Notes: generated from the sequence alone by a model not told the origin. Shown: positions 10,083 to 21,415, counted from the first letter of the stretch. The stretch: 64,000 bases of DNA from Puccinellia tenuiflora (GCA_012064385.1 QRDG01000241.1:947530-1011529); one strand, 5' to 3'. Translations and numbers: made by a program.

Positions 10083-12130
10083 CACGTACGGATGCACGGT
10101 AGTGACAGTGGCATGCGTTGTCAGCATCAATTTATCACGTCCTCAGGCTCAGGTTCTCAGCATCTTATGATTCTTATCCGTTTGTTAAAATGCTCACTCA
10201 CTCGCCAATTAAATTTGCCGGGTACTACCAGATTTTCAACTAAGAGCATCTCAACCACTGGGTCTAAAAATTATGTCCGGCACATCTTAATTAGAGGCCT
10301 AACTGGGGTGCAGAACACTTGTCCGGCGATTTTTTTGCACCTTCCACACAGGCAATTTTTTTAATATTACAATAATTTTTTTTAATATTACAATAAATTT
10401 CATTCGATTCAAATAGAAAGTTCGATACAATTTGATTCGATTTCGATACAAATTCGATACAACTTGATTTAACCCTAAATCCAATTATACCGACAGACTC
10501 CGAGACTTTCCCAGTGCATTGCTCGAGCTACTACTCACATATGTCGATCGCGGAAGAGTCCAGGCAGTTTGCTGGCACTGCTCGATTTACTTCTTACAGA
10601 CCTGGTCAACGGGCCGTTTCGGGCTACGTCGATATCAATGATCGGTCAGGGGACGGCGCCGGTGACCTCCGCCTGCCACACCGACTGGATGTACTCCAGC
10701 CTCGCCTGCCCGGTCAGGGGCGGCGCTACCGGGACGTTGTCCAGGTTGACCAGCCAGCCGTCCGGCAGGCGACGGTCGGCGGGCAGAGGGAGGTAGTCGC
10801 GCACGAGCTGCTCCGCCTCCTCCACCGTCAGCGGGCGACGGTCGTCGGCCTGCGGGGGTGGAGGAGGCGGAGGGGTGGTGGTGGCGGCGCCACAGCCCGA
10901 GCCGTCACAATCCGGATCCCCTGGATCCGGCGTTTTTCATTGCGGCGTTGGCACCAGAGCAACGAAGCCGCGTCAAGGCGGCGACGTCGCTCGTGGTCCT
11001 CCGCCGTCGGCTGGTATCCTGGTCCGCGACGGTGCATCCTGGCCATGCGAGTGGAGGGAAAGGAAGAGGGCCGGTGGTGGAGTGTGTGAGACGAGACGGC
11101 CGGTGGTGGCTTTTTAAAGCCGGTCGAAGGAGCGGAGATGCCGTCGCCCTTAACGCCAATACGGCATGCATGCCGCCGCGTGGGCTCTGCGGCGCTGCTA
11201 CGAGGCGACGCTTCACTGCGCCGCCCACCTAGCCACTGAAATGATCCGTCGCCTGACGGCCCGTGCAACGATGCGACGACTCGCGACTGAAACGATGCGG
11301 CGCATGCATCGATGAATCTCTGGCGCGTGCCTGCGCATCGACGCGTCGCTTCGTGTGTATGACGGGCGGGCTATATCTGTCGGAGGCGCGGGCCGGACAG
11401 TGTTCGGCACCACGAAGGCAGCCCAAAAAGTTGGAAGCCCTGTTCACGGATTGGCCGGACAAAGACTTTGCCTCGGTTTGATATGTTTTTCTGTCCGAGA
11501 TCCTAAAAGGATGTTTACGGCCCTTTTTACGATCCGGTGGAGATGCTCTAATGTGGTGGGTTGATATTTAACACGTCCTCCCAGCAGTGGTAAAAGATCT
11601 GTGCCGGTCCGGTCGACAAGGAAGCCTTCCCCCCTCTCCTGGACAGGATGCGTGGAGTGGAGCGCCAGAAACGGCCACAGACAGTTCCTGACGTCGCCGT
11701 CACCGCGATTGCAAGCTCACCGCTTCCGTCCAGAAGATTCTCGCAAGCGCTTCCGTCCATCTCCCGGCGGCCAGCACGTACTTATCCCCTGTCGACTACA
11801 CCGTTGGCCGGTACGGGTGCGGGGCGGCGCCGGCGCACCGGACAACTGCCCGCCGCAAAGGAGCAGCACGCTTGTCGCGAGCGTCGGAGAGCCCGAATCA
11901 GCTGCCGGCGCGTGTCCGCGAGGCCAGCGGTCGACGCGAGTCGTCCGAAAGATCGGCCTCGCCAGCGCGCGTGCCGGGAGCAGTGGATGGGGGCGCGTGG
12001 GCGCGACGTGGTTCTGTCTGTCCCTCATGTCGATCGACCGCGAACGGGACGCGGACGGCCGGCCTCGCGCCACGCCGACATGGACTCAGGAGAAGGGCGC
12101 GTACGTGGGATGCGATGCACGTTCGATCGG
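10083..12130. repeat. Decayed tandem-array block 1 (modules D-B-C)
   Basis: Module D: 10083-10240 (GCACGGTAGTGACAGTGG, GCGTTGTCAG, TTAAATTTGCCGGGTA) continues after the inserted element at 11549-11625 (AACACGTCC, AGATCTGTGCCGGTCC). Module B follows at about 11700-11830 (CCAGAAGATTCTCGC, CCCGGCGGCCAG, ACACCGTTGG) and module C at about 11900-12080 (GGTCGACGCGAGT, CTGTCTGTCCCTCATGTCGA, CGCGCCACGCC). The same modules recur downstream in the same order and strand. No gene recognised within it. Confidence 0.7.
10244..11548. mobile_element. Harbinger-like non-autonomous element, TSD TAA
   Basis: 1,305 bp. Left end GAGCATCTCAACCACTGG is the imperfect inverse of right end CCGGTGGAGATGCTC; flanked by TAA at 10241-10243 and 11549-11551. 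The paralogous block 2 at about 14735-14780 runs straight across the equivalent point, giving an empty site. The interior at 10590-11130 is GC-rich like captured exon sequence, with TTTAAA-containing promoter-like DNA near 11115 on the minus strand, but no protein family was recognised. No transposase. Confidence 0.75.
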
Positions 12131-12186
12131 CCGGCCTGCGGTGTAATGCACGCAAGTTAGTAGTACCAATTTTTTTTTTTTTGTCT

Positions 12187-12470
12187 AGGTCCAACCCCGT
12201 GCAAAAATTACCCTGGTTTCTACGACAACCTCGGCAAGTTACGAAAACAATTATGCCTTCTTCCTGACGACGCAACCAGTTGCAGATTTTCATGTTTCTT
12301 TCCCCATCACGTAGCAAAATTTCTTTCTTTCAGTCAAACCTCATGCATGAAATATTTTCTATGACAACTTCGTCAAGTTACAAAAGCATCATGTGCTTCT
12401 CCTTACGACACGACAAATTACAAATTTTGATGTTTTTCCCCCCGTTATGTAGGATATTTACCCACGAGAA
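12187..12470. repeat. Two-copy tandem duplication, ~148-bp period
   Basis: Blocks starting near 12187 and 12335 share CAAC/ACC-TGCA(T/A)GAAA, CTA(C/T)GACAAC(C/T)TCG(G/T)CAAGTTAC, and GTTTTTCCCC-like segments. Divergence is high, so the duplication is old. Confidence 0.6.
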
Positions 12471-12689
12471 AATGTCATGTCAACGTTTTGAAAAATCCTT
12501 CAAACCAAAGATGGCGATAGTAAGACGGTGGATGACTTCGTGTTGCGCTGCCAAATCAATCGCCGTAAGATCGATAGGACTCGATTTGTATTTAGCTAAC
12601 GTGACTGAAATCTTCGATGTTGCTGCAACTGCTGCGGGAAATTTTGGTGGGCCTGAAATAAAAAGTTACTACCATCATAGTGCAAAGTA

Positions 12690-12895
12690 ACATAAAAGAG
12701 AGTATCGTAGATGATCTTATTTATTATTTTATAGACTCATCTTTTCTAGGGAAGTGTGATGTTACAGTAACTAGCTATGTTACTCTATTTGCCTCCCTCC
12801 TCGTTAATTATCTGCCACATCATCTTTTTTTGCTTAGTTGGCATGCAAGTTACTAGCTAAGTTACTCACTGTGGATAGCCTAACAACATGGGATG
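12690..12895. other. MITE-like AT-rich segment (unclassified)
   Basis: Contains GTTACTAC...TAACATA and later AGTTACTAGCTAAGTTACTCACTGTGGATAGCC, resembling the ends of common grass MITEs. No clear TIR pair or target duplication. Confidence 0.3.
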
Positions 12896-13039
12896 GTAAC
12901 TAAGATGTATTTTTTGCAAAAAATAAACAAATATCATCAACTATGTGATGAATATGTGACTATCACTTTGCTCATTTGAATTTGAAAGTCATAAATGCTT
13001 ATACACGACACAACATAATGAATTTTTTAAAAATTGACG

Positions 13040-13735
13040 AATTATAAAATTCTCTTTTTTTTTGCAAGTAAATATAAGGGACTCCATATCAAACTATTGC
13101 ATTTTTAACATATTCTTGATTAATTTTCAAATGGGGAAAACGTCACATGCACATCTATTTATAGTAAGGAACTGAGTCTTTCCACAACCTTTGTGGCTAT
13201 TGCATAAATTTTTTATTGGATATCTTAAAATGATTTTTGGCAATTCTTTGAACTAGATTGTAAATCACTGAAATTTATTTCAATTTGTTAAAATAGCAAG
13301 AAAGTTAGAAAAACAAAATCCTTGGTCATTGGCCATCCAATATGGGATACTTTGTGTAAAAACTAGAGAAATGCCATTTTGCACCATATTATTTCCACTT
13401 TCTTCACAAACCCCCTATTTTTTACCGAATTAAAAGATGATTTTTGAAAAAAGTAAAAGTTCAAAATTCCTTTTGACACTATTGTTTCGCATGCTAAGAT
13501 GCATCTCTGTACCAAAAATGTCACATTATCATGTCCCATATTAGTCAAACTGATGTATCTAGACATATGTGTAGGTTCATCCGTTTAAACGACAACTAAT
13601 ATGGGACAGAGAGAATATTATACCATTGAAAATTCGTCGGCCGAATGTGACCTCACTGTACCTTGATTACCAAGTGCCATGTGCTTTGTTTACGGAGTGC
13701 CGCCTATTTGCCGAGTGTTTCCACCGAGCACAAGA
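13040..13735. mobile_element. CACTA-derived relic
   Basis: The block around 13340-13560 (TACTTTGTGTAA, CCATTTTGCACCATATTATTT, CTTCACAAA, ACACTATTGTTTC, ATGTCCCATATTAG) is shared with 39930-40100 and, more weakly, with the interior of the intact CACTA at 55620-55790. The TTTGCCGAGTGTTTCCACCG motif near 13705 is typical of grass CACTA subterminal DNA. No termini survive. Confidence 0.5.
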
Positions 13736-13739
13736 CATG

Positions 13740-13868
13740 TACTCACTCCGTCCCAAAAAAAGATGGCATAGGTTTGTCTAAACTTTGATGTACGTAGACA
13801 TGATTTAGTGTCTAGATACATCCAAATTTGAAAAAATTTGTGATATCATTTTTGGGACAGAGGTAGTA
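13740..13868. mobile_element. Stowaway-like MITE
   Basis: TACTCACTCCGTCCCAAAAAA at the left, internal GATGTACGTAGACATGATTT and AGATACATCCAAATTTGAA, and TTTTGGGACAGAGGTAGTA at the right. TA borders. The same family as 2402-2528. Confidence 0.85.
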
Positions 13869-14139
13869 GCAGACTTCATCAAATGTTCGATAAAAGACAC
13901 TCTAGATTCTAGAAGGAGCTAGATACCGGACAAACACCCATATTTTTGTAGTGGCTCGTGTAACGATGTTGCTGCTCTGTTCGGAATTATTGTTAAAAAA
14001 ACTCGTACTTTAGGCGGGCTAAAAATTTGACCACAATCTAAATAATAACAAAACTTAACAATGTACCTTTGTTTTTCACAATGTAAGTTTTTTTTTAGCA
14101 AACTAGTTTAGTTTATTAAAAAGGTTTATATTATGGATC

Positions 14140-15184
14140 GTACGATTTGGACATGCAAGTCTTACTAGAGTCTAGAGAAGCATGTTAGTATGTTACCAAC
14201 CGCGTGCTTTATGTGGGCTAAGATATTCCGGCGCTGACTAGCCGTACAATCTGAAACAATCTTGTTCAGGACAACAACGAGCTGAGATGTTCTACTACGT
14301 ACATGTCTTTATCCAAACAACCACGCTAAACAATATTAGCATCACGCCAGAAACAAAAAGAGAATGAGAACACACACGAGGTGCACGGCCGTGTTGGCGC
14401 CGCTGGTACGACCGTACGAGATACACTGAACCTTTTCTCCGGAGCAAGGTGCATCGAATCTCAGCAGCGCGCTTTATCACGGGAAGAAAAAAGGTTCACT
14501 GAGTCTAGCCGGTTACGTACTACCCAAAGTGCAAGGATTCAGCAGCACTACATCACGTACCAAACCAGGGCTAAATCTAAGGGCGACGTACGGCCGGCTA
14601 GTCAAGAAAATAAAAACACTGCATTGTTCGTGGAGAGAAAAGCCACGGTACGGTAGTGACAGTAGCGTGCGTTGTCAGAATTTATGGGACGTCCCTTCAC
14701 CTCGATCAGCATCTCTTGTGTTAAATTTGCCGGGTAGGAGTACAAGAGATTGAACGAATCTACACCGGTGGACAACACGTAAGAGAGATCTGTGCCGGTC
14801 CCCCCTGCATTTCTGGACACGACCACGCGATTACGATTACGATTCCGATTCGCCGTCCCTCTGGAAGATCACGACCACGCAATTTGCACGATCGGCGTTC
14901 GTCGAGAAGATTCGCCCGCTACCTCGCACCATTCCGGCGGCCAGGTGGTACACCGTTGGTTAATTTGGCAGGTACAGGTGCCCAGGGATGGTGCCACGTG
15001 GCTCCGGATTGGTTCCTTGGTACCAAGGAATCAATCGACCTCCAGCCTGCTCGCGTCGCGCCGCCGGAATATCGAGTCCACACTGCATGCCCGCACTATC
15101 GAGAGTGCAGTGAGCCCCATGCGCCTGTCCGAACATCGGAACATGCCTCGCCTAGCAGGTTCCTATGGACAAAACAATTGGACG
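14140..15184. repeat. Decayed tandem-array block 2 (modules A-D-B)
   Basis: Module A at about 14150-14560 (GGACATGCAAGTCTT, CCGGCGCTGACTAGCCGTAC, ACGCCAGAAACAAAAAG, CACTGAACC, GAGCAAGGTGCATCGAATC). Module D at 14640-14800 (GGTAGTGACAGTAGCGTGCG, TTAAATTTGCCGGGTA, AGAGATCTGTGCCGGTCC). Module B at 14890-14980 (GATCGGCGTTCGTCGAGAAG, CATTCCGGCGGCCAG, ACACCGTTGG). It shows the uninterrupted D module that is split in block 1. Module C of this block appears to lie beyond later insertions at 17470. Confidence 0.7.
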
Positions 15185-15479
15185 GAGCATCTCCACCCGA
15201 GGGTCGCAATAAGATCTTTTTAGAGCCCCGGACAGAAAAACATCACATACCCGGGGTCCTAAAGACCTTGTCCAGCACCACGAACTCACCGCAACCTTTT
15301 AGGCGCTCGCTTCGCGGTGCCCGGCACAAATTATTTTCACTTGTAGTGAACCATGCATCATTTCTCTCCACTCGATGCGGTTGTTGTCGGATGAGGCGGC
15401 GACGAGAGCTCCAGCAGCGAGCGGCGGCCTCGGCCTCGCGGCGGCGCACGGGCGGAGGCGCGGCGGCCTCGGACAGCGC

Positions 15480-16270
15480 AAGGCGCGCGATCCCGGAGTG
15501 GCCGTGCAGCTCCCGAACGCGCTGGTGAGGACGAGGCAGGAGTCGCGGGAGCCCTCGACGTGCACGTCGGGACTGTTCCCGGGCTTGGCGAAGACGCTAT
15601 CGTAGGCAAGGTTGGAAAACGCGGTAGGCGCTAGGCGAAGCGTAGGCGAAGCGTAGGCGAAGCGATTGGCATTCGCCTAGCGCCTAGGCGATGATTAAGC
15701 GCACTAGACGCTACCTAGGCGGGTGTATAGTTTGCACCATTAGATATTTATTTGGGTTATTATGTATCTATACACGATAATTTTAACAATTTAAATGAGT
15801 ATGCTACCAACAACTGGCAATGGATTATGATCCATCTGGTTCTTCAGCGCTATATGGCATGATTTCTTGGTGGCGAACAAAAATTATTCGTTGCACTGCC
15901 TAGAGTATCGTTTATGCCTTAGGCGAGGCGTTTGCCCATCGCCTAGTGCCTAAGCGAGCTAAAGCCTCGCCTAGGCGCTGCCTAATCCAACACTGATCGT
16001 AGGTGTCGATGTTGAGCACCTCCCGGCCGCCGGGCGCCTTGGACCAGAGGTGCTCGCCGCTAGCCTACGCCAGCCTGATGAGCTCGTCCATGTCCCGCGT
16101 GGCCATCTCGGCCATCATGGGGCGCTCCATCTCCGACACGGGCGTGGGGAGCTAGAACGAGGACGAGTTGCCGCCGCTGAACGGGTCCAGGTCCAGCGAC
16201 GATGGGCCGAACGACGCCGGGCTGCCAAGCCCGCCGACGGAGAGCTCCAGCGAGGACATGGAGAGCGGCT
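15480..16270 (-). pseudogene. Captured HD-ZIP class IV homeobox/START gene fragment
   Basis: Minus-strand translation gives LELSVGGLGSPASF, then (after a stop near 16154) EMERPMMAEMATRDMDELIRLA, a second stop, and WSKAPGGREVLNIDTYD. After the nested MITE it resumes SVFAKPGNSPDVHVEGSRDSC. These are the linker and the beginning of the START domain of ROC/GL2-type HD-ZIP IV factors. The homeodomain and most of START are absent, and two in-frame stops plus the 389-bp insertion show it is dead. It was presumably carried by the surrounding transposon. Confidence 0.8.
15607..15995. mobile_element. hAT-type MITE with perfect 8-bp TSD
   Basis: 389 bp flanked by ATCGTAGG at 15599-15606 and 15996-16003. 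Ends CAAGGTTGGAAAACGCGG and (inverse) CAGTGTTGGATTAGGCAGCG; the subterminal regions are packed with CGCCTAGGCG/TAGGCGAAGCG repeats. Removing it restores one reading frame of the captured START fragment across the junction. Confidence 0.9.
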
Positions 16271-16715
16271 GGTGCAAGGACGGGAGTGTAGGAGTGGTCG
16301 GCGCATGAGAGGAAGTGAGAGCGCTGGCGACGGAGCTCGACGACGAAGCGGGCGCGAACCGTGGCGAGGCAGCGGAGCTCGACGACTTCGCGTTCGCGGA
16401 GGCGCGCGAGGCGGCGGAGCTTGGCGACAATGCCCGCGTCGGCGGTGCGCATCCGGTCGCCGCAGAAGGACACGCACACGGACTCCGGTTCGAGCTACAC
16501 ACGGAGCTCGCCACGGGGCATGCCGTCGAGGACGCGGAGTTGATGGCAACAATGCCTACAAGGTGTTTGGGGGAACTACTTTCGTTTTGGGGCATAATAT
16601 TTTAGGCAGTACCGGTGTGGGCACTGTCTTTTTTTTTTTTTACCGGACATCTTGTCCCGGCCCCCTAAAGGAGCTGCTGCCGGACAAGTTTTAAGTAGTC
16701 CCGGTGGAGATGCTC

Positions 16716-17450
16716 TTTTTTGAAAAAATTCGAAATTGGCATTTTTATTTGTATTTTTCAAAAAGAAATCGTAAAAAAATTCTAGAGATAGGTAATGTTG
16801 ACCAAATTCCGTCTTTTTGTGTAGCCCATACTATAACCAATTTTGAACTAAAAATTTGCAGGATGGTAGATCTCAACACTATATATCCCTATGATTTTGT
16901 GTAACATAGAATACAATGGATTTTGCACTGAAATTTTACACGGTGCTAGAGCATGACATTATCTACGCCCACATTTTCCCCGAAATTTTTATAACTTACA
17001 AATATCATTTTTTTTTAAGAAACCGGATCCTCTGGAGCCCCGAGCTCCATTAGGGGTCTCCGGGTAAAACAACCGTATCTCAATGAAACGGCTTTTTAGC
17101 GCGCGGTTCGCGCATTCAAACCCTGTGGGTGGAACCCACCCACATTGTTCTTCCTCTCCTTTTTCCTTGTGCCCGTTCCTCTTTCTCTCCCCAATCGATG
17201 AGATGGTGCCGGTGATGCCGTCATGATTGGCCGGGAGACGCGGCGGAGAAAACGTCGTCGAGGATGGGCGAGCGAGGCAGAGCCGAGCATCACTTAACTT
17301 GGGTGTGCGGTGGGGCGCTGGAGCCGGCTAGACAAAGGAGCAGCCATGGACGGTGTGAAAATTTAGGGACCATCCTAATAATAAAAACAAAAATTACAGT
17401 GCACAATCTTATCCCAAACAACACGGATGATCTAAGACTAGCCATGTTAG
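16716..17450. other. AT-rich repeat segment, related to 17816-18664
   Basis: The block with AAAAAATTCGAAATTGGC, TTGTGTAGCCCATACTATA, GATGGTAGATCTCAACACTATATATCCC and the end GGATCCTCTGGAGCCCCGAGCTCC parallels the element at 17816-18664, so it is a partial copy of that family. No gene. Confidence 0.5.
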
Positions 17451-17454
17451 AGTA

Positions 17455-17765
17455 ACTTCACTAGTAACTTGGATACCACGAGTCTGCCCGCCCGTGCCCG
17501 GAGACCACGTCGCCACCCCCGGCTGGCTCCCGGCGGTCGCTGTCTCTGATGCATGTCGACCTCGATCGAGCAAGGCGAGGACTGAGCTCGCGCCACGCAC
17601 GGCATCGGTAGAGGAAGATATTTCTTGTCAGCCGAAAAGTTCGGGGGCAGCTCCATCCATGCGGGTACGTGCATGGTGGTTGCCCGGCTAGGTACCATGT
17701 GAAATCGGACGGTCCAGTTGTTTTGCCTCACCTAGGTCCAGTTGACAAAACAATTGGACGGTAAT
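17455..17765. repeat. Array block 2, module C
   Basis: Shares CCGTGCCCGGAGACCACGTCG, CGGTCGCTGTCTCT, GGACTGAGCTCG, GATATTTCTT...AGCCGAAAAGTTCGGG and TGCCCGGCTAGGTACCATGTG with the module at 18770-18925 and 21205-21415. GACAAAACAATTGGACGG at 17743 repeats 15168-15183 just left of the Harbinger-like element. Confidence 0.7.
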
Positions 17766-17815
17766 TTAGCTAGCTAGTAAGCTAGGTACCGCCTCTACCT
17801 AGGAGCGAGGACAAA

Positions 17816-18664
17816 TGGAGCCCGAGCTTTCGGGATTCTATTTATTTTTGTTTAAAAAAATTGAAATCGGTATATGTATATTTTCAAAAAAATCGGCAAA
17901 AACCCTAGAGATATGTAGTGTTGAGATCAATCATCGTGCAAAATTTCAGTGCAAAATTCTGTTACAAACGATAGCAAAACAACGATGAAATTAAGCAAGA
18001 TCAAACCAACGGGGGACACAAGATTTTAACGTGGAAAACCCTTCCAACAAGGAAGAGAAAAAACCACGGGCGCCAGCCAGCAATACTTCACTATTTCGGG
18101 GTGAGGTTACAAACGCGCCGGGATTTACAATATGTGGCTTATTTTCGGCGGCGGCTTACAAGACGTATTTATAGTGGTCCTGACTTAATCTAGGTCGGTG
18201 ATAAACGGTGTCCAGGTCGGTTACAACTCGTACCGTACCGCGGGGCCAGCGCCCCCGCACCCCCGGCAGTCCTCCTGTCTCGGGGCATCGCGGTGGGCAA
18301 ACGCCTCCGCTTCGCTTCGGCCCAAGCCTACCGGCGACGGGCCTCGCTTCGCTCCGTCGTTAGCCTTCTCACTTATAGAAACGGATTTGGATCATCATAA
18401 AATAACAAATTATGAGCTGAGAAAAATAACAAATAAGTGGAGGCTCGGTGAACGGTGCATTTTTTAAACTTGAAAGTTTGTCATATTTTTGTCTTTTTTG
18501 TGCAGCCCGTAATATAATGGATTTTGGATTAAAATTTTGCACGATGATAGATCTCAACATTATCTATCCCTAAATTTTTGTGCCGAAATTTTTGAAACGC
18601 ACAAATGCTGATTTCATATTTTTTTTTAAAAAAAATGGATCCCTCGAGCTCGGGCTCTAGAGGT
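17816..18664. mobile_element. TIR element (GAGCCCGAGCT ends) with nested solo LTR
   Basis: Left end GGAGCCCGAGCTTTCGGGAT pairs with right end GGATCCCTCGAGCTCGGGCTC. The interior is AT-rich and non-coding. Without the LTR it is about 400 bp. Superfamily uncertain; no target duplication read. A partial relative lies at 16716-17060. Confidence 0.6.
17960..18407 (-). mobile_element. Solo Copia LTR, reverse orientation
   Basis: Reads on the minus strand from TGTTATTTTATGATGATCC to ...GTTTGTAACA. It matches the forward LTR at 22854-23213 along its length, including GAAGGCTAACGACGGAGCGAAG, GTTACAACTCGTACCGTACC (complement), a TATAAATA promoter box and the CCTTCCAACAAGGAAGAG block. Flanked by AATTC and AATTA, a one-mismatch 5-bp duplication. 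It extends beyond copy 2 by an extra segment near 18240-18345. Confidence 0.8.
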
Positions 18665-18759
18665 TTCCCCTTTACCTAGCTACTACACTTATAGAAATAT
18701 AAGTAAAGCGATGAGATCGGTTTTTGCAATGAAATTTTACACGGTGCTAGAGCACGACT

Positions 18760-19235
18760 TTATCATTTGCGATGGGAGAGTAGACCAGGCGAGGCCTGAG
18801 CACGCGCCACGTACGGCATCGATGGACGAAAGATATTTCTTCGTAGCCGAAAAGTTCGGGGTAGCTCCATCCATGCGTGTACGTTGTGGTTGCCCGGCTA
18901 GGTACCATGTGATTCCGTAGAATGCAATGATTCTTCTTTGAACAGATTACTTATATTATCATTAAAGTTCCCAGTACAACATTACATGGCTCTTAGAATC
19001 AGAGCAAGATACAGGTGTGCCTAGCGGCACAAAATAAGTGTAAGATGGAGTACACTGAGAAAAAAACATGAAAGAAACCGAAGATTGTTGATGGAGCCAA
19101 ACAGCGATCCATGCGTGTACCGGTGTAGAATGCAATGATTCGAATCACGCAATGCACGTACGCCCGAGGAGTTTTTGGGAGGTCGCGGAGCAGAGCACCC
19201 ACTACCGGCTGAGGATCGGGTCAAGAATAATCCTC
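18760..19235. repeat. Decayed array block 3 (module C)
   Basis: GAGGCCTGAGCACGCGCCACG, TACGGCATCGATGGACGAAAG, TAGCCGAAAAGTTCGGGGTAG, CATCCATGCGTGTACG and GATTCCGTAGAATGCAATGATTC match modules at 17575-17700 and 26120-26220. A second piece of the ATCCATGCGTGTACCGGTGTAGAATGCAATG type occurs at 19108-19140. Confidence 0.65.
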
Positions 19236-19489
19236 CGAGTTTTGTCCATGCCTACTCGCTAGAGTCGGGTAAGCGAGTGCTGGTCACTTCTATCCATTTG
19301 ACGGTGGCTTCTGGTCTTGGATGATTTGTGCACGCCTCTCATGCATAGAAGTCGAAACATGTAGTTTGATTTTTTTTCTGTTTTCAAATTGAAGCAACGT
19401 GCGCTGCGTTGGCTGTTCGTGGTTCCTGAACTATGTAGTGGTGCGTTTGTTAATATACTTCAGAAGTATGAAGATGCACTATTTCCTAC

Positions 19490-19690
19490 CACGGTGTGGA
19501 AAAAAAAGATGACGAATCTCAATATGCTTTGTCTGGTTATGGTGTACGGAATTGTGAGCAATCCTGATAGCACACTTATTATCACAAAAAATAGTCACTT
19601 TGTCACAAGAGACGCTAAAATCTTTTAAAACCTCCTCATCCATAATAATTGAGCACAAACAACTCGTGGCAGAGATATACTCGACTCGGT
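19490..19690 (-). pseudogene. Copia RNase H fragment
   Basis: Minus-strand translation contains EYISATSC, then EEVLKDFSVSCDKVTIFCDN and KTKHIEIRH-like residues, the RNase H end of Ty1/copia Pol. Only about 65 residues survive and no LTR is adjacent. Distinct in sequence from the Copia pieces at 22.1 kb and 30-36 kb. Confidence 0.8.
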
Positions 19691-20609
19691 AGAAGAAATG
19701 ACAACACAATTTTATTTCTCTGAAATGACCTAACAAGAAAGGGAACTTTTTTTTGTTATTTTTAGTCCGAATGTGCACAAACACTATTTATATGTTCATT
19801 TGTGATCATTAAATACCCCATAAACAAGTGTTAATATTTTGAATTTAGTGCAATAAGTACAGATACTCTCTTTGACGTGGAGAAAAACACTTTATTATGG
19901 TCACCGAGTTACATCACCCAAAATTATTCAAAAAAACTACAAAATTACAAGCAAGCCCTAACTTACTATAAAAAAGACATCGAAAAGAAAATGAGAAAAG
20001 CAATTTTGAAATAGTTTTCTTGTCAACGTGGATAAACAAGTAGCCTCGCCGACGGGAACATAACCATTTAGGTGAAGCACCCAACATTGCGCCATGGCCA
20101 ACTCACACTGGAAATAAGCACCATGGACGCCCTATAGAAGATTGGCCTGTCTCCGAATTGGTATCAACGAGTGGAGTTTAAATCAGGACCGGTCCAAACC
20201 AAATTTAGGACGAGAGCTAATATTTATATTAAACTATTATACTTATCTTCAACATGTTATAGTATTTATGAATATATTTTTTATTTTTATTTGACATTTT
20301 TAACCACATAAAATTTGTTAAAATGTAATTGTAGCATTCATTTTATGTTGTCTAGTGCATATACTTAAAAATACATTTGTATTATATTAGATTTTAGTTA
20401 TATTTTCTAGCATAGTTTTATTCATCAATTAATTTACGGTAAATCTATATATTGAATAGTGTATATATATTTACGGTATATTGTATAAAGCACATATGGT
20501 CAAACATATATCTAAAATAGATGGTTTTAGTGTATGATTAGATAAGTATATTTATAGAAACTTCTACAGTATAAATTGAAACGTCCTTATAATGAGAACA
20601 AAGTTTAAT
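19691..20609. other. AT-rich spacer, nothing recognised
   Basis: Very AT-rich, no open frames of note. Could be decayed retroelement sequence linked to the RNase H fragment. Confidence 0.35.
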
Positions 20610-21415
20610 TACAGTGTACATTCTGATCCGAGACTACACACGTAATCTAATGAAACGTGATTTGGACATGCGAGTCTTGAAAGAAGCATTGTACTCGTAC
20701 GTACAGTACCTACCACGTGCTTTTCTGTCGGTTATATTAGTACGTGATGTTCCGGCGCCGAAATGGCCGTACGAATTGAATGAAACACGTGCGTGCTCCT
20801 GGGGCTGGTTGCACTGAACCATCTTTCCGGATCGAGCAAGGTGCACTGAATCTGGCCGCTGTCGTAACGTGCAGTTCAACACCAGCGACTTGACCCAGGC
20901 GATGTCGCATTGCCGGATCGATCAACATGTGTGGTTACTTACGTCGGAACCGCGGAGATGGTTAATTACAGTGGTTTTACGGAGACCAGATTCTCCGTGG
21001 ACCAACACATACTCAACTCGATCCTGTCGCGGTGGTCACCGCGAGATCGGCATTCGTCTAGAAGATTCGACCGCTTCCATCCCATCCGTCTCCCGGAGGG
21101 CAGCTTCACGCGTAGAGTACGTGCGTGCGTATCCATTCGTACAGTAGTACGTGGTGATCGACCAACCGGACGCACCACCAGGGCGTGGGAGCACGAGCCG
21201 TCCGCCGGCGCGTGGACGCCACGACGGGGGCTCACCGGTCGACACGAGTAGTCCGCCTGCCCGTGCCCGGAGACCACGTCGCGCCCCGGCTGTTTCCGGC
21301 CGGTCGCTGTCTCTCGTGTCGACCGCGATCGACGGAGGCGGCCGGGGGACTGAGCTCGGGCCACGTACGGCGCCGACGGAGCAAAAGATACTTCTTCCCA
21401 GCCGAAAAGTTCTGA
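20610..21415. repeat. Decayed array block 4 (modules A-B-C)
   Basis: A: 20660-20880 (TTGGACATGCGAGTCTTGAA, TGTTCCGGCGCCGAAATGGC, TTGCACTGAACCATC, GAGCAAGGTGCACTGAATC). B: 21040-21110 (GATCGGCATTCGTCTAGAAG, CCGCTTCCATCC). C: 21205-21415 (CGTGCCCGGAGACCACGTCG, GTCGCTGTCTCTCGTGTCGA, GGACTGAGCTCGGGCCACGT, AGCCGAAAAGTTC). The most complete copy; A to C spans about 750 bp. Ends abruptly at the Copia fragment. Confidence 0.75.

Larger units (their letters stand above)
15185..16715. mobile_element. Pack-type Harbinger-like element carrying a homeobox-gene fragment
   Basis: Left end GAGCATCTCCACCCGAGGG and right end CCCGGTGGAGATGCTC form a TIR matching the element at 10244-11548, and CCCCGGACAGAAAAA versus TCTGTCCGAGATCC-type subterminal sequence is also shared. 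No clean TAA duplication remains. The inside holds a reverse-strand HD-ZIP IV fragment and a nested hAT MITE (15607-15995). No transposase. Confidence 0.7.

Noticed and set aside
10514..11268. 190-residue plus-strand frame and overlapping minus frame
   Set aside because: Overlapping GC-rich shadows inside a non-autonomous transposon; no recognised family.
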